Virus record (IMG/VR): IMGVR_UViG_3300005530_000043
Span: 1-43,323 of that record
Reading direction: 5' to 3' (one strand)
Origin: a virus
Length of the DNA: 43,323 nt
In this document: one piece after another, positions 25,880-34,289 of the stretch
How positions within the stretch are numbered: the stretch's first letter is position 1
Layout: every line of letters starts with the position of its first letter
Made by a program: the position numbers and the translations under genes
Notes under the pieces: model-generated
The model's database searches: none
Told to the model about the DNA's origin: nothing
The model's input: the letters and a program-made list of their open reading frames with translations, nothing else

Positions 25880-28111
25880 CTAGACGCCGGCGGCGGCGAA
25901 GTCCGATGGTTGAAGCGACGCGCCGGCCCCGGCGCTCGCGGATCCGCCCGGCGCGGCGCCCGGCGGTGGTGTCACACCCGGCGCACCGCCGGCGTTGTCA
26001 TTCGGCGCCACCGGACCGCCCGCGGCGGCCGCGGCGTTCCCTGCGGCCTGCTCGATCAGCGCCCGGTGCGCGAGGATGTGCTGGACGAACAGCTGCTGCG
26101 CCTGCGGATCCCAGCGCTCGAAGCGCGAGCGATCGGCCTTGAGTACGCGGATATGCTCGTCGTAATGGCGCGCGTGATTCTGCCAGAACCCGGGCTGCGG
26201 CACGGCCAGCACGCCCTTCGCCGGACTGAATTCTTCGAACTGCGCGTGCTCGAGCATCACTTCCGTCTCGTCCGGATCCGCGTCGAGCTCGAACGCCTGG
26301 ATGCCGCCGACGTCGAGAATGCGCGAGAGCTTGAGCGGGTCGATCGAGCCCGGCGCTTCGCCGGCGACCAACCCCGGGATCTTCGACACGATGTCGAGCG
26401 CCATGTCCTGCCGCGCCGCCTTCGACCACGGGAACATCGAGCCGACTTGCACCTGGACATCGATCGAGTCGCCGAGGTCCGCGCCCATGAACGAGCGAAT
26501 CTCCCAGCGGCCGTTGTGCCCGCGCACCTTGAGGATGCGCTCTTCAGTGTAGTTGTCGCGCGCCAGCACCAACATGCGACGCCCGATCTCCTGCAGCCCG
26601 TTCTCGATGTTGAAGAGCGTCGGCGTGAGCACGCTGTCGACGGACTCCTGCAGCACGAGGAAGCCGCGGCCGCTCGAGACGCCTTCCGGCTTCTGCCCCA
26701 TCCCGACGTTGTTCATGCCGGAGACGAGCATGAGATCGTCGAGAATGCGCTGCCGCTCCTGGTACACGCCGGCGGGGAGTGTCTTGATCTCCACCTGCAC
26801 GGGCGGTTTCCCGTCGACGTAGCCCTTCGACTCGAGCTTCTGGCCCGGGTCGCTCGTGATCTTGAGGTTCTTGTCGAACGGATGGACGATCCACTTCCCG
26901 CCCATCGCCATCATCACGTTGTGCTCGCCGATCTTGCCATTGAGCACGTTGTACTCGCGGTTGAGCGGGCACACTTGCGAGAGTAGTCCCATCGCGTGCG
27001 GATCGCCGGGCACCGGAACGTCATCGATCTCGACAACCGGTGGCCAGAAGCCGTTCGGCAGCGTCTCCTCGGGGAGCGCCATCGTCTTGTTGACGGTGAT
27101 CCAGTGGCGGCCGCCCTGATAGTCGTCGCACGGCTTCCGGTAGTACTCGATCACCAACACGCGTTCGCCGATCGACTCGTGCCGATCGCCGGCGAGCGAC
27201 GTCTGTCCCAGGATCTCCGTGGCGCCGGCGGCGTTCGCGATCAGATCGTCCACCGACTCGAGCTCGTCGTCGGACCCGCCCTCGAGCTCCTCCTCGTCGA
27301 GCTCCCACTTCTTCATCGCCGTTGCCTTGGGCAACGTGTAGCCGATGAAGTACTCGTACGCGTCGTCCTTCGACTTCGCTTCCGGGTTATAGCGGATCGA
27401 GATCGGCGAGACGAGTTCGACGGCGACTTCGCCTTCGAAGATCATCTCCGGCTCGGCCTTGAGATCGAGCACCCACTGGCCGCGGATCCGCTTCCGCGCC
27501 GGATTGCCGTTCTCGTCGGCCGCGACTTCGTGCTCTTCGCCGGTGATCGGATCCGTCACCGGCACCGTGCGCGGAATCAGCTTGCCGCCTTCCGCGTCCC
27601 AATAGACCCGGACCGCGATGTTGCCGGTCGCGAGCAGCCAACCGGCCGCCTTCGCGAGCAGCTTGGGCATCGCGAGCGAGCGCCAGAGTTGCTGGAGCAA
27701 CGACTCGCCTAGGCGCGCGGCCTCGCGGTCTTCGGAATCTCCGGTGCGCGGCGGCACCACGTCGAAGGACGGCTTTTGCTTGATGAGCTTCGCGATCGCC
27801 GAGCGATAGACGGCGAACACGAGATTCGTGATCGGGCGCTGCCGCCACTTCGGGACGTTCTGCTCCGGCGTCCAGCGGCGCGTCTGCGCATCCCACTCGA
27901 GCCACTGTTTGCCGAGCAGGAAGAGGATGCAGCGCGACCACAGCTTGTAGAGGCCGTAGAAATGCTCGCGCTGCCGCGTCCAGCGGCCGAACGTGTAGTT
28001 CGCTTTGTCTCGATCGGAGGCGTCCTCCTCGGGCGCCTCCTGGATCGACTCGAGCTCCGAGAGCTCGTCGTCGCGATCGCTGTCCTGGACGTCGCGCAGC
28101 GCGCTGGCCAT
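25880..28111 (-). CDS. Portal protein (P22-like size)
   Basis: This encodes 743 residues from ATG 28111, close to the ~725 residues of P22 portal. Recognisable parts are FYGLYKLWSRCILFLLGKQW, RPITNLVFAVYRSAIAKLIK, AKAAGWLLATGNIAVRVYWD, LVIEYYRKPCDDYQGGRH, and a helical stem/crown region around GMNNVGMGQKPEGVSSGRGF. A Gly/Ala/Pro-rich C-terminus ends it. Portals form the dodecameric DNA channel at one vertex and bind the terminase. The gene lies after the small 79-residue gene and before the scaffold. An acidic N-terminal 35 residues is an extra. Confidence 0.9.
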   Translation of the reverse strand: MASALRDVQDSDRDDELSELESIQEAPEEDASDRDKANYTFGRWTRQREHFYGLYKLWSRCILFLLGKQWLEWDAQTRRWTPEQNVPKWRQRPITNLVFAVYRSAIAKLIKQKPSFDVVPPRTGDSEDREAARLGESLLQQLWRSLAMPKLLAKAAGWLLATGNIAVRVYWDAEGGKLIPRTVPVTDPITGEEHEVAADENGNPARKRIRGQWVLDLKAEPEMIFEGEVAVELVSPISIRYNPEAKSKDDAYEYFIGYTLPKATAMKKWELDEEELEGGSDDELESVDDLIANAAGATEILGQTSLAGDRHESIGERVLVIEYYRKPCDDYQGGRHWITVNKTMALPEETLPNGFWPPVVEIDDVPVPGDPHAMGLLSQVCPLNREYNVLNGKIGEHNVMMAMGGKWIVHPFDKNLKITSDPGQKLESKGYVDGKPPVQVEIKTLPAGVYQERQRILDDLMLVSGMNNVGMGQKPEGVSSGRGFLVLQESVDSVLTPTLFNIENGLQEIGRRMLVLARDNYTEERILKVRGHNGRWEIRSFMGADLGDSIDVQVQVGSMFPWSKAARQDMALDIVSKIPGLVAGEAPGSIDPLKLSRILDVGGIQAFELDADPDETEVMLEHAQFEEFSPAKGVLAVPQPGFWQNHARHYDEHIRVLKADRSRFERWDPQAQQLFVQHILAHRALIEQAAGNAAAAAGGPVAPNDNAGGAPGVTPPPGAAPGGSASAGAGASLQPSDFAAAGV

Positions 28112-28119
28112 CTACGCGA

Positions 28120-28359
28120 TCAGCTCTCGACCTTCGTGAAGTCCACGTAGAACGTGTCGCCTGCCTTGATCTTGCCGACAAGTTCGGGATTCGTAATCGA
28201 GAGCTGGATGTCACCGCTCGGCGTGTACCGCGCGAACGTGTTGTCTTCGCTCTCGCCGTTCGGGCCGTAGGGATCCTTGCCGCTCACCGGCTGCATCTTG
28301 ATCGAGTCGGCGTTCGTGAAACTCTCGACGGAACGGACGACCACCTTAGCGCGCATCAT
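28120..28359 (-). CDS. Small conserved beta-strand phage protein
   Basis: This encodes 79 residues from ATG 28359 (ATG 28356 also possible), preceded by GGGAGAG. The pattern MRAKVVVRSVESFTNADSIK, then MQPVSG, DNTFARYTPSGDIQLSITNP and AGDTFYVDFTKVES belongs to a widespread small phage protein placed near portal or early structural genes. Its role is not established. It is followed 8 bp later by the portal gene and preceded by a long structured leader. Confidence 0.75.
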   Translation of the reverse strand: MMRAKVVVRSVESFTNADSIKMQPVSGKDPYGPNGESEDNTFARYTPSGDIQLSITNPELVGKIKAGDTFYVDFTKVES

Positions 28360-28398
28360 GAGCTCTCTCCCGGTTAGGAATGGGCTGAAACACGAAAA

Positions 28399-28444
28399 GC
28401 CGACCAATCCCGGGCCGTCGCGATGGACGGAGGGACAGGTCGGC
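28399..28444 (-). promoter_or_regulatory. Three-tier leader stem-loop before the portal operon
   Basis: GCCGACC (28399-28405) pairs with GGTCGGC (28438-28444), TCCC (28408-28411) with GGGA (28432-28435), and CCGTC (28415-28419) with GACGG (28426-28430). On the minus strand TTTTCGTGTTT follows. It fits an intrinsic terminator with a long stem, or a processed leader. It lies 40 bp upstream of the 28359 start. Confidence 0.6.
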
Positions 28445-28708
28445 AGACGCCTCTCAGCTCAGATTGTCGGCCGAATAGCTACCGACGGATCCGGCGAAAG
28501 GCAAATCTCTTCAGGGTTTGTTCAGCGACGAGTTGTGAGCGTCCGTCGGCACTTGGCAGGCGTAGCTGGCCGTGTCACAGCTCTTTGGACTCGCCTGTTG
28601 CTGCACTCCGATGCATTGTCCCTGGCAACGGAGACCGGCGTGGAATCGGCCTTGGGATCGGGGCATTGTCCGACGCGCGTGCACGTCATTCCGTGCGGCG
28701 ACGAACGC
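28445..28708. other. Region without a convincing gene, with possible broken Cys-rich ORF
   Basis: Between the leader hairpin and the stop of the 72-residue gene there is no clear intact CDS. On the minus strand, ATG 28689 begins a 55-codon Cys-rich frame ending at 28522 (MTCTRVGQCPDPKADSTPVS at its start). Its later half looks non-coding. The neighbouring frame reads SPKSCDTASYACQVPTDAHN and ends at 28511. One extra G in the GGG at about 28621-28623 would join them into one 59-residue protein. This could be a decayed small gene or a sequence error. One CGGATCCG lies at 28486. Confidence 0.35.
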
Positions 28709-28927
28709 TCACGACTCGTTCATGTCGACCCGAAGGTTACGTCGTTTCTTCACTTTTCGCGAGCGGGTCGGCTTCGTTGTCTCACGCAACGTCGAGTGCG
28801 GACACTTCGGGTCGAGATGCGCCGCCGCTTTCGCACCCGGGCGACCGTGCGCCGGATGCGCGGCGGGCCCAGGTTCGCAGACGCAGCGCGCCGGCTCGGT
28901 GTAGTTCGATCGGCGGCGACGGCTCAT
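28709..28927 (-). CDS. Small basic Cys/His-rich protein
   Basis: This encodes 72 residues. ATG 28927 shares one base with the upstream stop (TGATG). The motif ARCVCEPGPAAHPAHGRPGA, followed by KAAAHLDPKCPHST, gives three Cys and several His that could bind zinc. The ends are strongly basic (MSRRRRSN; KVKKRRNLRV). This suggests nucleic-acid binding, but no family is recognised. The short overlap and the spacing of Cys/His support a real gene, though plus-strand frames are also open here. Confidence 0.55.
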   Translation of the reverse strand: MSRRRRSNYTEPARCVCEPGPAAHPAHGRPGAKAAAHLDPKCPHSTLRETTKPTRSRKVKKRRNLRVDMNES

Positions 28928-29217
28928 CAGTGCTTGAGCGCCTCTGCTGCGGCCTTTTCAGCCTGGTCATAGAATCCGCGCGGCATCTCGGGAATGAACT
29001 GCTGCGCCCATTCCGCGCCAGCGATGAAGAGCAATCTGCGCTCGTCGGCCCAGCGCGTGTGAATGATCTGCGCGACGCGTCGCTCGAGATCCCGATACGG
29101 CATGAGCTGATCGAGTCGCTGATCGACGTGGAGTCGAACCATCTGACCGAGCGCGCCATCCTCTTTTTCTAGCTCGCCGACGATCAGCGCCACGAGTTCT
29201 TTCGGCGTGTCTGGCAT
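28927..29217 (-). CDS. Hypothetical helical protein
   Basis: This encodes 96 residues, starting at ATG 29217 in a TGATG junction. It is helical throughout: KELVALIVGELEKEDGALGQ, MVRLHVDQRLDQLMPYRDLE, AEWAQQFIPEMPRGFYDQAE. No domain is recognised. It belongs to a chain of small genes between large terminase and portal. Confidence 0.68.
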   Translation of the reverse strand: MPDTPKELVALIVGELEKEDGALGQMVRLHVDQRLDQLMPYRDLERRVAQIIHTRWADERRLLFIAGAEWAQQFIPEMPRGFYDQAEKAAAEALKH

Positions 29218-29774
29218 TAGTGCCTCACGATCTTAATGTGCGGATCCTGCCCGTTCCCGATCGGACCGCCGTGCACGCGCTGCTTGATCAGCTGCTGCTC
29301 CTCGACTGACAGCAGCGCCGTAATCCGGATCGCGCGACGTTGATGGCGCTCGCTCAATCCTCGGAAGTGCGCAGCCTCCTCATTCCGATCGCGGAGCTGC
29401 AGTTGCCGCGCGACGTCGAGCGATCGCGCACCCGCCTCGGCCTCGTCTTCGACGTCCTGCGTCGTGAAGTAGCCGTCTTTCGTCGGATCGCCCTGCAGCA
29501 GCACGTTGACGAGCGCGAGGCGCAGCCCGGGATTGAGCACCGCGTTCACCGCGCGCGCGACCCGCTCGTTGTCGAGCGCAAGCGCGATCATCTCCGGCGT
29601 GAAGGTCGCGGAGTACTCCGGACCGTGCTCGCCGTCGACGACGTCGACGGACGCGGCGCAGGTCGGACACCGTGGCGGTTGATTCGGATCCGGCGCGGCC
29701 GCCGGCGTCGCCCGCTCGCCGCGGTGGAAGCGCGACACAATGCCGCGCAGAAGAGTCTGCACTCGCTTCGTCAT
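29217..29774 (-). CDS. Hypothetical protein with CxxC pair
   Basis: This encodes 185 residues from ATG 29774, overlapping the next upstream gene by ATGA. A basic N-terminus and Pro-rich linker with RCPTCAASVDVV are followed by helices (TPEMIALALDNERVARAVNA; LNPGLRLALVNVLLQGDPTK) and an Arg/Gln-rich C-terminus. One CxxC alone is weak evidence for zinc. No family or role is recognised. Confidence 0.68.
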   Translation of the reverse strand: MTKRVQTLLRGIVSRFHRGERATPAAAPDPNQPPRCPTCAASVDVVDGEHGPEYSATFTPEMIALALDNERVARAVNAVLNPGLRLALVNVLLQGDPTKDGYFTTQDVEDEAEAGARSLDVARQLQLRDRNEEAAHFRGLSERHQRRAIRITALLSVEEQQLIKQRVHGGPIGNGQDPHIKIVRH

Positions 29775-29971
29775 TCCTTCTGCTCCTTGATTGACACCTT
29801 CTCGACCGCGCGGATGAACGCCGCGATCGCCAGCTGCGCCACGGAAAAGCAGGCGCGCAGATGGCGAAGTGAATGCGTGTCTGTCTCGTCGCTCAACAGC
29901 TCGGCGCCATAGCCCGCGCGATAGGCGTTCGCGAGCTCCGCATCGGTGAACAACATGCCGGGTTCAATCAT
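29771..29971 (-). CDS. Small hypothetical protein
   Basis: This encodes 66 residues from ATG 29971, defined by ATGA overlap with the upstream stop. The longer frame to 30379 only shadows its neighbour. The sequence MIEPGMLFTDAELANAYRAG then AVEKVSIKEQKE is helical and amphipathic. No domain is recognised. Confidence 0.62.
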   Translation of the reverse strand: MIEPGMLFTDAELANAYRAGYGAELLSDETDTHSLRHLRACFSVAQLAIAAFIRAVEKVSIKEQKE

Positions 29972-30327
29972 CGTCCTCGTCTCGTGAAGGTTGGGTTGTA
30001 GCCGAGCCGGTGCAGGAGATCGAGCGTTTCGCGATCCTCGTCGAGCGGCGGCTCGAGCTCCTCGTCGGTGGTGTTCAGGTAGAAGTCGAACTGCGCCCGC
30101 GTGATCGCGTAGAACTCGATCCGCGGCGAGGGTCGCGACGTGATGATGCCGAACGCGAACGTCGTCGGCGTGCACTGATCGCAACCGACGAAGATGTGCC
30201 CGTCGACGCGCCGCTGGTCGAGATGAAAGCCTTCCTTCGCGTGCCGGCGCACGTGGCCATGCCGGCACCGAATCTCGTTCGGATGGCAATACCAGATCGG
30301 CGGCTGACCGACGAGCTGCGTCGCCAT
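29968..30327 (-). CDS. Cys/His-rich hypothetical protein
   Basis: This encodes 119 residues from ATG 30327. The region WYCHPNEIRCRHGHVRRHAK and HIFVGCDQCTPTTFAFGI contains four Cys and several His in zinc-knuckle-like spacing. The C-terminus is acidic then basic. It overlaps both neighbours (TGATG and ATGA). It may be a small zinc-binding phage protein. Function is unknown. Confidence 0.68.
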   Translation of the reverse strand: MATQLVGQPPIWYCHPNEIRCRHGHVRRHAKEGFHLDQRRVDGHIFVGCDQCTPTTFAFGIITSRPSPRIEFYAITRAQFDFYLNTTDEELEPPLDEDRETLDLLHRLGYNPTFTRRGR

Positions 30328-30821
30328 CAGTCGACGGTGAACCCCAGCGAGGCGTCGTGCTGCACCGCGTGGCGGTCATCCTGATCGACGGACGTCAGGC
30401 CCTCCGGATCCGGATCCGCAATATCGAGCGGCAGCGCAAAGCCGACGCGGCGCATGTCGGTGATCGCCGACAGCATCTTGTCATTCGACCGCTGCAGCGC
30501 CTCGATGTGCTTTGCTTGACCGCGCGCGATCAGCTCGGCGGTTTCCGCCCGCTTCGTCGCCTCCGCGCGACCTGTGCGCTCGCCGAGGATCTCGGCCTCA
30601 AGCTTGTCGCGATCGCGCTCTCGCGACTTGAGTGCGGCGTCCCTCGACGCCGTCGCCTCGGCCAGGTCGGCCTCGAGGCGCTTGCCGACGTAGAGCAGCT
30701 GGTCGACTTCGTTGACGTGCTTCTCCCTGGTCGCCACGGCCCGGCGGCGGTAGTACCGCTGCAGCAGCACGAGCGCCACCAGGTACGTCACGTGGACCAA
30801 GAATTCCGCGATCAGATGCAT
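30327..30821 (-). CDS. Membrane-anchored coiled-coil protein
   Basis: This encodes 164 residues. The N-terminal hydrophobic helix (LIAEFLVHVTYLVALVLLQR, ~3-22) is followed by basic residues and a long coiled coil (QLLYVGKRLEADLAEATASR; ERDRDKLEAEILGERTGRAE). A globular tail ends it. Topology resembles i-spanins, but it is downstream of the large terminase and far from the lysis genes. A second spanin, a membrane-linked assembly factor or an exclusion protein are all possible. Confidence 0.65.
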   Translation of the reverse strand: MHLIAEFLVHVTYLVALVLLQRYYRRRAVATREKHVNEVDQLLYVGKRLEADLAEATASRDAALKSRERDRDKLEAEILGERTGRAEATKRAETAELIARGQAKHIEALQRSNDKMLSAITDMRRVGFALPLDIADPDPEGLTSVDQDDRHAVQHDASLGFTVD

Positions 30822-32543
30822 TCATCCCTCCTGCACGACGTCGCCGTACTCGCTGCCGCTCGCGGACGCGTCGTCGTCATCATCGTGATTGGTGTGGCCG
30901 AGCGCGTCCTTCCAGATCTGCTCTTCGGCCGTGAGGTGTTTCTTCACCTTCTCCTCGACCAACGGGCCGAGCCAGGTCATCACCAGATACCGAACCCCAT
31001 CGCACCCGTCGGCGCCGTCCGCGGTCGCGTCGTCCGGCTCGTCTTTCTGCACCTTGCCGTCGATCGCTTTCGGATACTGCCAATTGTTCATCTCCCAGAT
31101 GAGCCGCGACCCTTCGACGGGTTTGCCCATGCCGCTCGTGCTCATGCCGAGGCGCCACACCCGGCGCTCTGGATCGATGTCACCGAGATCGCGCTTCACG
31201 AAGAATGCGCCCCGGTTCATCAGCGACTCGACCCGATCGATCCCGGCCTTCTTGGTCTTCGCGTAGCCGTCGACGCCGGCGACCAAGTACTTCGAGCCGA
31301 GGCGATCGAGCGCCTGGTTCAACTCCGCGATCGACGACGGATCCGCGTTGTCCGCGCGGATGATGATCGCGTCACGCGTCTTCTCGCCCTCCTTCGCCTG
31401 TTCGATCCCGGGCACGTCGTACTTCGTGAGCAGGTCATTCAGCCGTTTCGCGCGCACGTCGACGCTTTCGTTCTGGGAGAACACTTCACCGACGATCGTG
31501 AGCTCACCGTCGGGACCGACGATGCCCCAGATGAAGATCCAACGCCATTTCCCGAGATCGATCGCGCCGTAGTGCCGCCCCGTCTCGCACAGCGCGATCA
31601 GCTGCTCCTCGGTCATCGGCTTGCCGTGCTGCTCGAGATCGAACGGCCACACGGCGCCGATCGGCCGCACAAACAAGCCTGAGAGACGCGCGGCGAGCTG
31701 CGCCGGGTTGTGCTTGAGCTCCTCTTTGAGCTCGGCGAGCGCTTCGACGGTGATCGACGGGTTGTCCTCGAGACCAGCGTGCGAGCACCAGTGCCGCGCG
31801 GTCGCGATGCGGCCTGACTTGAACGGCTCGTACACGCGCCCATAGACCCACGTAAAGCCTTTGAGCGGCGTCATCGTCGCGATCGTATCGCCGCCAAAGC
31901 GCAGCAGGCGCGGCTGCATCTCATCCCACACGGCCTCCGGGTGCTCCTCGTCGAGCCACACGCGATGCACGCGCGCCGACTGGTACCGCTCGGCACCCTG
32001 CTCGGCCGCCTTGCCCGTGATGCGCGAGAGCTTGCCGTTGTCCGCGCGGATGATGATGTCGCGCCGCTGCGACTTCTTGAACGGCGGCGGTGCGGAGACG
32101 ATCCGATCGACCGGAATCCAGGTGAGCAGCTCGGGCAGCAGGATGTTCTCCCAGAGCTCCCACGTGAGCGCGGACGCCCAGCAATGCACTGGCGGCTTCC
32201 ACTTCTGGTTCGGGTGTCGGCCGAGGCACAGCATCACGACGTCGACGGCGCCGAGTGTCGTCTTCCCAACCTGGTTGCCCCAGAACAACCAGCGATGGCG
32301 CGCGTTGTGGATGAACGCCTCGAGCTGCTTGCCGTGCAGTTGGCCCGGGATCTCCGGCGAGACGCGTGAGAACTCGTACTCCCACAGGGCGTCGGTAAAC
32401 GCCGGATCGAACAGTCGGCGCAGCGGGTCAACGACGGGCGCGCCAGCGTACGCGCGGTGGACGAGCTGCAGCGAGCCGCGATCGAGGGCATCCCCGATCG
32501 CACTCCGGCTCGAACGCACGAACAGGTCAGATGGCGAGAGCAA
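30822..32543 (-). CDS. terL: Terminase large subunit
   Basis: This encodes 573 residues from TTG 32543, with GAGGG five bases upstream. A later GTG is the alternative. The ATPase domain has a Walker A variant GNQVGKTT at 89-96 and Walker B VWLDEE at 195-200. The coupling motif region ATMTPLKGFTWVYGR lies near 223. The RNase H-like nuclease domain opens with YGAIDLGKWRWIFIWG (Asp329). The C-terminus is Asp rich. It drives DNA into the prohead and cuts packaged DNA. It overlaps the small subunit gene by 17 bp. The packaging type (pac, cos) cannot be read from the sequence. Confidence 0.94.
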   Translation of the reverse strand: MLSPSDLFVRSSRSAIGDALDRGSLQLVHRAYAGAPVVDPLRRLFDPAFTDALWEYEFSRVSPEIPGQLHGKQLEAFIHNARHRWLFWGNQVGKTTLGAVDVVMLCLGRHPNQKWKPPVHCWASALTWELWENILLPELLTWIPVDRIVSAPPPFKKSQRRDIIIRADNGKLSRITGKAAEQGAERYQSARVHRVWLDEEHPEAVWDEMQPRLLRFGGDTIATMTPLKGFTWVYGRVYEPFKSGRIATARHWCSHAGLEDNPSITVEALAELKEELKHNPAQLAARLSGLFVRPIGAVWPFDLEQHGKPMTEEQLIALCETGRHYGAIDLGKWRWIFIWGIVGPDGELTIVGEVFSQNESVDVRAKRLNDLLTKYDVPGIEQAKEGEKTRDAIIIRADNADPSSIAELNQALDRLGSKYLVAGVDGYAKTKKAGIDRVESLMNRGAFFVKRDLGDIDPERRVWRLGMSTSGMGKPVEGSRLIWEMNNWQYPKAIDGKVQKDEPDDATADGADGCDGVRYLVMTWLGPLVEEKVKKHLTAEEQIWKDALGHTNHDDDDDASASGSEYGDVVQEG

Positions 32544-33279
32544 GCCAACCCTCGCGGATCCGCTTCCGCATCTCGTCGCCGTCCGGCGTCATCGGCAATG
32601 CCGTGTCGACGACGCGCCCCATCTCGTGGATGACACGATTGAGCTCCGGCCGCGAGATCGCGTTCGCGCTGCGCGCCTTCTCGACGCGCTCGACCATCTT
32701 CCCGATCGCGTCCAACACGCGGTACGCATCGCTGAGATCGAGCACTGTCTTCGGCTTCGCCGCGGCCTCGGCGCCGCGGAGCACCGTGAGGAACTTCCGC
32801 GCCTGGGCGAGCTCGCCCTCCTGCTGCGTCGTGAGCTCCGCGCCTTCGCGCGCGTGATTCTCCCACTCGTCGACGACGTGCTCGAATGACTGCAGCAGAT
32901 CCTCGGGCAGCGGACGGCGGGTGAGCTGAAACGACGCGTGCCACGCGAGCAACGCTTCGGTGTGTTCGTCGTACCGCTCGACGAACTCCTGGAACAGCGC
33001 GCGCAGCGCCGCGATCTCGGGCAACACGTTCAGCGGATCCGGATCGGCCTCGTGCTGCGCGATGAGGTCGCGAATGCGATCGCGCTTGATCGTCGAGTAG
33101 CGGCCGTGCTTGATCGGCGTCTTGCCGCCGTGCAGCCAGCACTTCCCCTGTCCGGGGTGATCCGTCCGCGCGCCGGCGACCTGGGCGCACGCCGATCCCC
33201 GGCGTGTCTTCGCGCCGCATCGCGGAGTACTCACGGGAATGATGCTCGCGCCCGTCGGCGCCGCGACGTCAGCGTCCAT
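32527..33279 (-). CDS. terS: Terminase small subunit-like protein
   Basis: This encodes 250 residues from ATG 33279. The N-terminus has the zinc-binding CGAKTRRGSACAQVAG segment, then HPGQGKCWLHGGKTPIKHGR, the HGGxxxxKHGRYS-type signature common in phage small terminases and related DNA-binding proteins. The remainder is long helices (PEIAALRALFQEFVERYDEH) suited to a ring oligomer. Direct overlap with terL supports the role of recognising phage DNA and recruiting the large subunit. Confidence 0.8.
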   Translation of the reverse strand: MDADVAAPTGASIIPVSTPRCGAKTRRGSACAQVAGARTDHPGQGKCWLHGGKTPIKHGRYSTIKRDRIRDLIAQHEADPDPLNVLPEIAALRALFQEFVERYDEHTEALLAWHASFQLTRRPLPEDLLQSFEHVVDEWENHAREGAELTTQQEGELAQARKFLTVLRGAEAAAKPKTVLDLSDAYRVLDAIGKMVERVEKARSANAISRPELNRVIHEMGRVVDTALPMTPDGDEMRKRIREGWLALAI

Positions 33280-33595
33280 GGTGTTCCGCGGCCGCGGTCA
33301 GGTGCCGCTGCTGACGCTCGAGCAGCGCCAGCAGCGCGCGCACGTCGCCGAGTTCGACGGCCACGTGGAACGTCCCCGCGTGCTTCGCATGCCGATGGGT
33401 CAGATCGACCAATCGGCGAATCGCCGCCTCACGTTCCTCGTCTGCCTTCGCGGTGGTCACGACATGCGCCTCGTTGAAATCCTGCATCTCCATCACCTCA
33501 CAGATCCGCGCGCCGATCGTCCGCTCCTCCGCCCGGGTGCGCGCCAGCGACAGCGCGCGTTCGAGAAACTCCCGGGCGGCGAGCAGGACGCTCAT
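33269..33595 (-). CDS. Hypothetical helical protein
   Basis: This encodes 108 residues from ATG 33595 (ATGA overlap). It is helical throughout (REFLERALSLARTRAEERTI; EVMEMQDFNEAHVVTTAKAD; DVRALLALLERQQRHL) with a His-rich middle (LTHRHAKHAGTFH). It overlaps terS by 11 bp. No family is recognised. Confidence 0.65.
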   Translation of the reverse strand: MSVLLAAREFLERALSLARTRAEERTIGARICEVMEMQDFNEAHVVTTAKADEEREAAIRRLVDLTHRHAKHAGTFHVAVELGDVRALLALLERQQRHLTAAAEHHGR

Positions 33596-33939
33596 CGCGG
33601 CCGCGCGCCCTTCTTCTTCGCCCTCTTCGGCGGCGCATCGTCCGCATCCGCGTCGTTCAGCGGATGCACTCGCACGCGGACGCGTTGGCCGAGCTTGAAC
33701 TGCTGCGCCGCGTCAGCCGGCATCGTGAAGCGCGACTCGTCGGGATACGTACTGAGGATCCCGTCCCCGCCGCGCTTCGGCTTCCCGTGCTTCACGGTCA
33801 TGTGCATGGTGTCGTCGTTGTCGTATCCCTCGCCCAGCGTCGAGATGTGCCCGTGCGCTTCGATGCCGGATCCGGCTTTGCGGAACGGCGGCTGGCGCTT
33901 CGGCGGCTTCTTCGACTTCGTGGCCTTGTCATCCTTCAC
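33592..33939 (-). CDS. Basic hypothetical protein with small beta core
   Basis: This encodes 115 residues from GTG 33939 (GTGA overlap). Lys-rich tails flank a short strand-rich core (DTMHMTVKHGKPKRGGDGIL; ADAAQQFKLGQRVRVRVHPL). The core QFKLGQRVRVRVHPL resembles a small SH3/OB-like strand pair. The ends look disordered and nucleic-acid-binding in character. No function is recognised. Confidence 0.65.
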   Translation of the reverse strand: MKDDKATKSKKPPKRQPPFRKAGSGIEAHGHISTLGEGYDNDDTMHMTVKHGKPKRGGDGILSTYPDESRFTMPADAAQQFKLGQRVRVRVHPLNDADADDAPPKRAKKKGARPR

Positions 33940-34289
33940 GGCTCGTTCCTCGCGATTGCGGCGTTGGCCATCATCATCGCCTGGTCGAGCAACGTGAGTG
34001 CGGTTGCCTGCTCACGACTGACCGGCGTCTCGAGCACGATCTTCTCCGCGAGCTCGCGAAAGCGATCGCGGATCCCGCTGTAGCGCTGGGCCTGATCGCC
34101 CTTCGGCGGGTGGTACGTGAAGCGGTTCTGCACATCGGCGAGGATGGCCGCCTTGCGATCAACGCCGGGCGTGACCAGGACGCCGCCCGGCGCAGCGACG
34201 ACGCGCTCGCCGACCGTCGACGCACCGGGATCCGCCGCGCTGGACGCGGGGGCAGTGCCCCCGACGTCCGTTCCGGTCTCGCCGATCAC
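33936..34289 (-). CDS. Acb2/Tad1-hairpin-like protein (predicted anti-defence sponge)
   Basis: This encodes 117 residues from GTG 34289. The last ~65 residues carry the pattern of the Acb2/Tad1 hairpin family: VQNRFTYHPPKGDQAQRYSG, IRDRFRELAEKIVLETPVSR, then ALTLLDQAMMMANAAIARNE. Known members form helical oligomers that bind cyclic oligonucleotides (Acb2, anti-CBASS) or gcADPR-type molecules (Tad1, anti-Thoeris). The N-terminal ~50 residues are Gly/Ala/Pro rich and probably flexible. It lies in an overlapping chain of small genes next to terS. The family call is by remembered motif, and ligand and target are not deducible. Confidence 0.75.
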   Translation of the reverse strand: MIGETGTDVGGTAPASSAADPGASTVGERVVAAPGGVLVTPGVDRKAAILADVQNRFTYHPPKGDQAQRYSGIRDRFRELAEKIVLETPVSREQATALTLLDQAMMMANAAIARNEP

